The notes under the pieces are model-generated. The model had not been told where the DNA came from, searched no databases, and worked only from the letters and a program-made list of their open reading frames with translations. From an uncultured Eubacteriales bacterium (GTDB taxonomy: Bacteria; Bacillota; Clostridia; Christensenellales; Aristaeellaceae), in the NCBI GenBank assembly GCA_944353735.1, contig CALVPU010000229.1, positions 1 through 12,059 of the forward strand: DNA of 12,059 nucleotides, written 5' to 3'. Below are positions 7,141 to 12,059 of the stretch, in pieces (position 1 is the stretch's first letter; each line of letters begins with the position of its first letter). The translations under genes and the position numbers were made by a program.

Positions 7141-7155
7141 TGTTATCGTTTGCAT
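7141..7155 (-). promoter_or_regulatory. cre site (CcpA or other LacI-family operator)
   Basis: The minus-strand sequence ATGCAAACGATAACA matches the catabolite-responsive element consensus WTGNAANCGNWNNCW at every defined position, with the central CG typical of LacI-family operators. It abuts the -35 region, about 36 to 50 bp upstream of the predicted start. Binding here could hinder RNA polymerase, placing the operon under carbon catabolite control. A pathway-specific LacI-type regulator could also use it. Confidence 0.7.
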
Positions 7156-7274
7156 TTATGTATCAAAGTTTGTCGCCTGATATTCACGTTTCATCGCAAT
7201 TCCCCCGCCAGCAGCAGCGAAGCGCCAGCGCCTCGCATGCGCGTCCTGGAGCGCCGCTTCTCCGCAAAGGGCAC

Positions 7275-7310
7275 AAAAAAGCGCCTTCTCCGGCGAGGAC
7301 AAAGGCGCTT
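7275..7310 (-). terminator. Intrinsic terminator, second of a tandem pair
   Basis: Arms AAGCGCCTT and AAGGCGCTT (7279-7287 and 7302-7310) form a 9-bp stem around a 14-nt loop. In the minus-strand RNA the stem runs into a short U-tract made by A residues at 7275-7280. It backs up the terminator 5 bp upstream and separates the ricT transcript from the sugar operon. Confidence 0.85.
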
Positions 7311-7314
7311 GGAC

Positions 7315-7347
7315 AAAAAAAACGGCGCGCCGGCATCCCGGCGCGCC
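7315..7347 (-). terminator. Strong intrinsic terminator, first of a tandem pair
   Basis: A perfect 10-bp GC-only stem (arms 7324-7333 and 7338-7347) with a 4-nt loop is followed in the minus-strand RNA by G and eight U residues (A at 7315-7322). Each arm contains GGCGCGCC. This is a textbook Rho-independent terminator for the darA-holB-ricT transcript. Confidence 0.95.
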
Positions 7348-7773
7348 ATGCAGGCGCGATTCGGTGCAAAACCGGCAGCAATACACAGGGCGCGCGCATT
7401 TTCCAGCGCTTCCGTCCACCCTAGCGTGTTCGCGGCAACGACGGCGGACAGCGCGGTCGAAAAGCCGCAGCAAAGGCGGCGATGATTGCAGCGCACGTTC
7501 AAACCGCATCTTGGCAGAAGCCCGCAGGCACACGACGGCAGCGCGGCGGACCAAAACCCGCTCGCATGGAAAACACCGCGGGCACACTTCTGGCTCAAAG
7601 GCGGCGCTGTCGCTTGCCGGTTCGCTCCGGACCAGTCGCAACATAAAAAGCTGCCGCCGCATCCAAACGGCGCCGCAGAGCTTTCGCAGATGAACCGCTC
7701 GGCGGAACCGTCGGGACACAACGGCAGAAGATTCACTTCGTCAGATTCAGCATCAATGAAGCCGCGGCATGCG
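7348..7773. other. Gene-poor ~425 bp between ricT and the terminators
   Basis: This stretch is transcribed with ricT but contains no gene I can support. Two minus-strand frames stay open for long distances, but one begins inside ricT and both run through the terminators, as random GC-rich sequence often does. Cysteine-rich pieces occur in both (CPDGSAERFICE near 7709-7674, CPRCFPC near 7600-7580). A decayed or frameshifted zinc-ribbon gene, or an untranslated RNA, is therefore possible. No tRNA, repeat array or clear promoter was seen. Confidence 0.5.
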
Positions 7774-9234
7774 TCAGCCTTCCGGCGTCGCGGCATCCGC
7801 TTCCGGCGCAGGCTGAACCGGCGCTTCCGTTTTTTCCAACTTTGGCGCGGCGTGCTCCGCCGAACTCGCGGGTTTCTCTTCCCCCGGCGCGGCAGCTTCC
7901 GCCGGGCTCGCGGGCTTCTCCTCCCTCGGCGCGGCAGTTTCCGCCGACGGTTGGGAATCCGGCACGGTCAGCGTCACGCGGCGCTCTGCGAAAACCTCGA
8001 CGGCGCCGCCCCCCGCCGCCGGCAGCGACATCAAGGCCGCCGCTTCGCCCTCGACCTTCACCGCCTCGAGCGCGCCTGCGCGCCCGCGCTTTCCTCCATC
8101 GCGGGCGGACCGCTCGCGCGGCAAAGCGGCCTGCGCTTCCGGAACAGCCTGCGCGCCTTCCTCCTGAGCGCGGCCCTTGCCGCGCCGGCGGCGCTTGTGG
8201 GGTTCCTTTTCCGCTGTGGGCAACGCCGCCTCGGCGGTCCGCCCATCCTCGCGCAGCTTCTCGAGAAACTGATCCGTGCTCAAGTTCTTGGGCGCCTTCT
8301 GGTGCGGATAGCGGCGGCGCTTCGACGTCTCCTCCGCTTCTTCCTCGGGCTGCGCGGCGGCCTTGCCTGCACCGCGGCGCTCCTGCGGCTTGCGCTGCTC
8401 GCGGATTGCCGCCGGATCGTCCGCGCCGGGACGGCGCACCTCGTCGATCGAATACTCCCGCACGTCGAACGTGTCGTCCGCCGTGCGAATGCGCACCTTC
8501 ACGCGCTCGCGCACGCAGTTGATCTCGGCGATCACGCCCACGCCGTCGGGGGTGACGATATCCTTGCCGACCTTCGGCAGGCGCTTGAGCACCGATTCGT
8601 AGGCGTCCTGCTCGTACTTCAGGCAGCACATCAGCCTGCCGCACAGGCCGGAAATCTTCGTCGGGTTGAGCGAAAGGTTCTGCTCCTTCGCCATCTTGAT
8701 GGATACGGGCTGGAAGTCGCCCAAAAACGCGCCGCAGCAGATCTGCCGCCCGCAGGAGCCGAGTCCGCCGAGCATCTTCGCCTCGTCGCGCACGCCGATC
8801 TGCCGAAGTTCAATGCGCATCTTGAACACGCCCGCCAGATCCTTGACCAGCTCGCGGAAATCCACGCGCCCGTTGGCGGTAAAGTAGAAGATGAGCTTGG
8901 AATTGTCAAACGTGTACTCCACGCTGACCAGCTTCATCTCCAGCTTGTGCTTGGCGGTCTTCTCCTGACAGATGCGCATCGCGTCGCGCTCGCGGCGCTC
9001 GTTGTTCTCCGCGCGGCGCACGTCCTCATCCGTGGCGATGCGCACGACCTTCCGCAGCGGCGCGACGATCTGCTCGTCGCTCACCGAGCGCGCGCCCGTG
9101 ACGACCTCGCCGAACTCCATGCCCCGCGCCGTCTCGACGACCACGCTGTCGCCCGGTCGGGGCCAAATCTCGTTTGGGTCAAAATAATAGACCTTGCCCG
9201 CCTTCTTGAAGCGGACGCCAATGACCGTTGCCAT
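7774..9234 (-). CDS. ricT: PSP1-domain protein RicT (YaaT) with long disordered tail
   Basis: In Bacillus subtilis RicT works with RicA and RicF in a complex that binds RNase Y and affects mRNA maturation, sporulation and competence. Residues 1-270 match that family: PSP1 core, GVRFKKAGKVYYFDP at the start, and the cysteine set C161, C166, C167 (GSCGRQICCG) and C198, C203, C204 (GLCGRLMCC). These cysteines are consistent with the iron-sulfur ligands known for RicT. The protein is 486 residues, against about 275 in B. subtilis. The extra ~215 residues are low-complexity: first basic (KRRR, HKRRRRGKGR), then acidic and rich in Pro, Ala and Glu, with a 14-residue repeat (EEKPASPAEAAAPG then EEKPASSAEHAAPK). 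The ATG at 9234 has an AGGGAG 7 nt upstream. It follows holB by 46 nt in the conserved darA-holB-ricT order, with a small TTCCC/GGGAA hairpin just before its ribosome-binding site. Confidence 0.95.
   Translation of the reverse strand: MATVIGVRFKKAGKVYYFDPNEIWPRPGDSVVVETARGMEFGEVVTGARSVSDEQIVAPLRKVVRIATDEDVRRAENNERRERDAMRICQEKTAKHKLEMKLVSVEYTFDNSKLIFYFTANGRVDFRELVKDLAGVFKMRIELRQIGVRDEAKMLGGLGSCGRQICCGAFLGDFQPVSIKMAKEQNLSLNPTKISGLCGRLMCCLKYEQDAYESVLKRLPKVGKDIVTPDGVGVIAEINCVRERVKVRIRTADDTFDVREYSIDEVRRPGADDPAAIREQRKPQERRGAGKAAAQPEEEAEETSKRRRYPHQKAPKNLSTDQFLEKLREDGRTAEAALPTAEKEPHKRRRRGKGRAQEEGAQAVPEAQAALPRERSARDGGKRGRAGALEAVKVEGEAAALMSLPAAGGGAVEVFAERRVTLTVPDSQPSAETAAPREEKPASPAEAAAPGEEKPASSAEHAAPKLEKTEAPVQPAPEADAATPEG
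7865..7948 (-). repeat. Two tandem 42-bp repeats in the ricT tail
   Basis: Direct repeats at 7865-7906 and 7907-7948 are near-identical and keep the reading frame, coding for the 14-residue Pro/Ala/Glu-rich units of the RicT tail. A more diverged third unit (KLEKTEAPVQPAP) lies nearer the C-terminus. Such repeats may change in copy number by slippage. Confidence 0.75.
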
Positions 9235-9280
9235 GCGATTTCTCCCTTCCCAATGGGAATCTATCTACAAGCGCGCCCCG

Positions 9281-10213
9281 TCACAGCGACAGGAGCATCG
9301 CGCTGAGCACGTTGTCCCAGGACACATTCGATTCCAGCTCGCGCCGGGCGCGCATCACCGCGCGCAGCAGGCGCTGCCCGTCGAGCTTTGACCGCGCCAG
9401 CCGCGCCGCCTGATCGAGTTGAAACGGCTCCGCGCCGTTTTCCACCGCCATGCGGTCGCGCGCCCACAATTCCATCCAGTCCAGTGCGTCGCGCTCGCGG
9501 CCCTTTTCCACCGCCGCCGCAGACGCCGCTTCCGCCGCAGACGCGCGCCCCAGCGATTCCAGCGCATCGATGACGCGCTCGCGCAGCGCCAGCAGCGCCT
9601 CGTCGCCCGCCATCTCCCGCGCACGCCCCACCGAACCGCGCGCAGCGCCCGCCAGCAGCAGGGCGCGTTCCTTCTCCATGCCGCCGCGCTCCAGCGCCTC
9701 GGCGCACGCGCGCACGGGCAGCTCGTGAAAGCGCACGATGCGGCAGCGGGACACGATCGTCGGCAGCAGCGCGCCCGGCGACTCGGTCAGCAGCAGGAAC
9801 ATCGCGCTGTCCACCGGCTCCTCCAGCGACTTGAGCAGCGCGTTCTGCGCGCTGTCGTTCATGCGGTCAGCCTGTTCGATGATCGCGATGTGCCTGTCGC
9901 CCTCGTAAGGCTTGAGCGCCAGATAGTCGATCAGGCTGCGCACCGCATCCACGCGGATCGCGTTTTTCTCCGGTCGGATCACGCGCAGGTCCGGATGCAG
10001 CCCCGCCGCCGCCTGCTTGCACGCGGGGCACGCGCCGCAGGGCTTGTCCGCGCCCGTACACAGCATCGCGCGCGCGAACCAGTTTGCCGCCGTGCGCTTG
10101 CCCGTGCCCCTGCCGCCAGTCAGCAAAAGGGCATGAACAATGCGCCCGGCTTGCGCCGAACGCATCAGCTGTTGCAGTTTTTCATCTCGCGCAATCCAAT
10201 CAAACTCATTCAA
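9281..10213 (-). CDS. holB: DNA polymerase III delta' subunit
   Basis: A 310-residue AAA+ subunit of the clamp loader, which helps open and load the beta sliding clamp during replication. Visible features are the Walker A-like GGRGTGKRT (33-41), a four-cysteine zinc module (C52, C59, C62, C65 in CGACPAC), HIAIIEQADRMN in the Walker B position, NALLKSLEEP (124-133) and the SRC motif (155-157). The C-terminal part is the poorly conserved helical clamp-loader domain. The start appears to be TTG at 10213: it gives the usual MNEFDWI-type beginning, and the only nearby ATG (10209) is out of frame with a stop after 14 codons. A GGAGG lies 12 nt upstream, rather far, so initiation may be weak, which would suit a low-abundance subunit. 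It starts 22 nt after darA and precedes ricT. Confidence 0.95.
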   Translation of the reverse strand: MNEFDWIARDEKLQQLMRSAQAGRIVHALLLTGGRGTGKRTAANWFARAMLCTGADKPCGACPACKQAAAGLHPDLRVIRPEKNAIRVDAVRSLIDYLALKPYEGDRHIAIIEQADRMNDSAQNALLKSLEEPVDSAMFLLLTESPGALLPTIVSRCRIVRFHELPVRACAEALERGGMEKERALLLAGAARGSVGRAREMAGDEALLALRERVIDALESLGRASAAEAASAAAVEKGRERDALDWMELWARDRMAVENGAEPFQLDQAARLARSKLDGQRLLRAVMRARRELESNVSWDNVLSAMLLSL

Positions 10214-10235
10214 TGCCTTCGAGGACCTCCGGCGA

Positions 10236-10565
10236 TCAGATTTTGACGAACTGCTCCACGTTGAGAACGAAGATCGTCGCGCCGCCGACCATGACCTCGA
10301 CCGGATAGGGGACGTAAACGCCCGTGGTGCCCGAGATCGGCGACGGGGACGTCGCGATCTGCTTGCGGCTCTTGCAAACGCGCTCGATGACCTTCATAGC
10401 GCCGTTGAACTTATCGTCCTCAACGCCGACCAGCAGCGTGGTATTGCCCGAGCGAAGAAAGCCACCGGTCGTTGCCAGCTTGGTGACGCCAAATCCCTCG
10501 CTCATGAGGTTGCTGATCAAGCGGGAGGCGTCCTCATCCTGAACAATCGCGATAATCAGTTTCAT
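10236..10565 (-). CDS. darA: Cyclic-di-AMP receptor DarA (PstA, YaaQ)
   Basis: A 109-residue PII-like trimeric protein that binds the second messenger c-di-AMP. The whole length matches the family: MKLIIAIVQDEDA at the start, TGGFLRSGNTT (33-43) in the ligand-binding region, and GATIFVLNVEQF near the end. The ATG at 10565 has a GGGAG 8 nt before it. It is the first gene after a promoter at 10601-10629 and is followed closely by holB, as in many Firmicutes, although tmk is not upstream here. The downstream target of DarA is not established in most species, so a link to the neighbours is not shown by this sequence. Confidence 0.97.
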   Translation of the reverse strand: MKLIIAIVQDEDASRLISNLMSEGFGVTKLATTGGFLRSGNTTLLVGVEDDKFNGAMKVIERVCKSRKQIATSPSPISGTTGVYVPYPVEVMVGGATIFVLNVEQFVKI

Positions 10566-10600
10566 GGCAGTTTCTCCCTTCCTCTGGAATTTACACTCTT

Positions 10601-10629
10601 ATTATACACGACTTCCCGCCAAGATGCAA
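10601..10629 (-). promoter_or_regulatory. Promoter of darA-holB-ricT
   Basis: TATAAT at 10606-10601 and TTGCAT at 10629-10624 are separated by 17 bp on the minus strand. The -10 is perfect and the -35 matches at the first three positions. Transcription would start near 10594, about 30 nt before the darA ATG. An A/T-rich stretch just upstream (10630-10670) may serve as an UP element in this otherwise GC-rich DNA. Confidence 0.75.
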
Positions 10630-10723
10630 GCTTTTTATTTCCGAACGAATAAAGAAAAACATCCTGCCAAATTGCGCCAGCCTCTTCCCGCCGGCACATC
10701 GCCGCCCGGCGTCCACAAACGAA

Positions 10724-10761
10724 CCGGGCGAACCCGCCGCCGTCTGGCGGGGTTCGCCCGG
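10724..10761 (-). terminator. Probable terminator behind spoIVA
   Basis: A GC-rich inverted repeat (arms 10724-10738 and 10746-10761, one bulged base, 7-nt loop) lies 27 bp after the spoIVA stop. In the minus-strand RNA it is followed by UUCGUUUGU, an interrupted U-tract. Position and strength favour termination before the darA promoter, with some readthrough likely. Confidence 0.75.
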
Positions 10762-10788
10762 AATCGAGTCGCGCGCTTTCCTCGCGCT

Positions 10789-12059
10789 CTACAGCAGGAT
10801 GCAAATCATGCCGCCGCTGCCCTCGTTGATGATTTTCTGCAGCGATTCCTGAATCTTGCCGCGCACGTCCTCGGGCATGCGCGTGAGCTTGCCGCTGAGA
10901 CCCTCGCGCACGAGCTCGTTCAGGGATTTTCCGAAGATCTCTGTCTGCCAGATGCCCGCGGAGTTGGATTCGAATTCGCTCAGCAGGTACTGCACCAGTT
11001 CTTCGGACTGCTTTTCGGTGCCCACGATGGGGCAGACCTCGGTCTGAATGTCCACGCGGATCATGTGCAGCGAAGGCGCGCTGGCGCGCAGGCGGACGCC
11101 GAAGCGCGAGCCCTGCTTCACCATCTCCGGCTCGCGCAGGACCAGTTCCTCCATCGACGGCGCGACCATGCCATAGCCCGTGGCGCGCACGCTCTCGAGG
11201 GCGTCCGACACGCGATCGTACTCGCGCTTGGCGCGCACCAGCTCCTTCGTCAGCTCGAACAGGTGCTCCTCGCCGTCGATCTCCTCGCCGCACGCTTCGC
11301 CGAGGATGCGGTAGAACAGACCGTCCTTCATCGTCAGGCGGTATTCCATCGTGCCGCGGTTGAGGTCGATCTCTCCGGGCAGCACCTCCTCGGCGTACTC
11401 GTTTGCCGCCAGCGCCGCGCGCAGCGCTTCGTGGTCGCGCACGCGGCGAATCGACTCCGCTGCCGCCGCGATAGTCCCGCCCACCGACTTGCCCAGCCAG
11501 TGATCGTCCGCCAGTGACGTCAGCCACGACGGCGCATGTACGCGGATCTCGCGAATCGGGAATTCGAACAGCACGCTCTCCAGCAGTTCGTTGACGCCGT
11601 CGAGCTGCATGCCCATCACGTCCACCGCGTGCACGGGCACGCCATGCTTCTCCGCCAGCGCCGCGCGCAGCCGCTGCGCGTCCGGCGAAGTCGGTTCCTT
11701 GCAATTGAGCACGATGATAAACGGCTTGCCCAACGCCTTGAGTTCGCGAATGACGCGCTCCTCCGCCTCGGCGTACGCCGAGCGCGGCATGTCGACGATG
11801 CTGCCGTCCGTCGTGACCACGACGCCGATCGTCGCGTGCTCGCAGATGACGCGGCGCGTGCCGATTTCCGCCGCCTCCTCAAATGGAATGTCGTGGTCGA
11901 ACCACGGCGTGCGCACCATGCGCGCCTCTTCGCCCTCGCTCAGCCCCAGCACGCCGGGGATCAGATAGCCGACGCAATCCACCAGCCGTACCCGCGCCGA
12001 CGCCGCGTCGCGCAGCACGACCTCCACCGCCTCGTTCGGCACGAATTTCGGCTGCGTGG
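10789..12059 (-). CDS. spoIVA: Stage IV sporulation protein A (partial, N-terminus outside window)
   Basis: SpoIVA is the ATP-hydrolysing protein that polymerises on the forespore surface as the base of the spore coat. 422 codons are visible; the B. subtilis protein is 492 residues, so about 70, including the Walker A loop, lie beyond the right edge. Visible family marks are TQPKFVPNEAVEV at the break, RLVDCVGYLIPG (nucleotide-site segment), the VLNCKEP motif, NRGTMEYRLTMKDGLFYRILGE in the middle domain, and the C-terminal GSGGMICILL, needed in B. subtilis for localisation. The frame is open to the window end, so an internal GTG at 12042 is not the true start. A sporulation-specific promoter should lie outside the window. 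This gene is the best evidence that the organism forms endospores. Confidence 0.97.
   Translation of the reverse strand, partial: TQPKFVPNEAVEVVLRDAASARVRLVDCVGYLIPGVLGLSEGEEARMVRTPWFDHDIPFEEAAEIGTRRVICEHATIGVVVTTDGSIVDMPRSAYAEAEERVIRELKALGKPFIIVLNCKEPTSPDAQRLRAALAEKHGVPVHAVDVMGMQLDGVNELLESVLFEFPIREIRVHAPSWLTSLADDHWLGKSVGGTIAAAAESIRRVRDHEALRAALAANEYAEEVLPGEIDLNRGTMEYRLTMKDGLFYRILGEACGEEIDGEEHLFELTKELVRAKREYDRVSDALESVRATGYGMVAPSMEELVLREPEMVKQGSRFGVRLRASAPSLHMIRVDIQTEVCPIVGTEKQSEELVQYLLSEFESNSAGIWQTEIFGKSLNELVREGLSGKLTRMPEDVRGKIQESLQKIINEGSGGMICILL

Noticed and set aside
7164..7202. 12-codon frame MKREYQATNFDT upstream of the cre site
   Set aside because: It lies upstream of the predicted transcription start and downstream of the tandem terminators, so it is unlikely to be transcribed. 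The ribosome-binding match is only a run of G.
9247..9259. TTCCC/GGGAA mini-hairpin before the ricT ribosome-binding site
   Set aside because: Five base pairs with a 3-nt loop is too small to claim regulation; noted only in the ricT entry.
7486..9306. 606-codon open frame on the plus strand
   Set aside because: It is antisense to ricT and rich in Arg/Ala/Leu. The opposite strand has family motifs, a ribosome-binding site and conserved gene order.
1..12059. CRISPR arrays, insertion sequences, phage genes, tRNA or rRNA
   Set aside because: No regularly spaced repeats, transposase motifs, terminal inverted repeats or RNA-gene signatures were seen on either strand.

Overview
The window is about 60% G+C and every supportable gene reads leftwards on the minus strand. 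The gene set is that of an endospore-forming Firmicute: SpoIVA, the cyclic-di-AMP receptor DarA, RicT/YaaT, and a CUT1 sugar transporter with a YesM/YesN two-component pair. The high G+C and the style of the secretion signal suggest an uncultured, probably gut-associated clostridial lineage such as a Christensenellales-like group. The lineage is inference; no rRNA is present.

In transcription order (right to left) there are three blocks. (1) Housekeeping and sporulation: the C-terminal ~86% of spoIVA ends at 10789 with a hairpin behind it. A new promoter (10601-10629) then drives darA - holB - ricT, the conserved block of a c-di-AMP receptor, the clamp-loader delta' subunit and a PSP1 protein. 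RicT here carries an unusual ~215-residue disordered tail. After ricT come ~425 bp without a convincing gene and then two tandem intrinsic terminators (7347-7275). (2) A sugar-uptake operon, 7090 down to 259. It starts with an extended -10 promoter and a full match to the catabolite-responsive element (cre) consensus. The genes are a PhnP-like metallo-beta-lactamase-fold hydrolase, an LplB-type permease, an AraQ/YtcP-type permease, a solute-binding protein, a YesM-type histidine kinase and a YesN-type AraC response regulator. Three junctions overlap in a way that suggests translational coupling, and two strong intercistronic hairpins bracket the binding-protein gene. No ATPase is encoded, so the transporter presumably borrows a shared MsmK-type ATPase. 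(3) At the left edge an extended -10 promoter makes a ~110-nt leader, with an anti-Shine-Dalgarno segment, for a gene of which only the first four codons are in the window.

A coherent reading is that an extracellular oligosaccharide is bound by the solute-binding protein and imported by the two permeases. Its presence is sensed by the kinase, and the regulator then acts on this or neighbouring carbohydrate promoters under carbon catabolite control. The least expected parts are the MBL hydrolase as first cistron, the binding protein without a lipobox, the hairpins around its gene, and the leader at the left edge.
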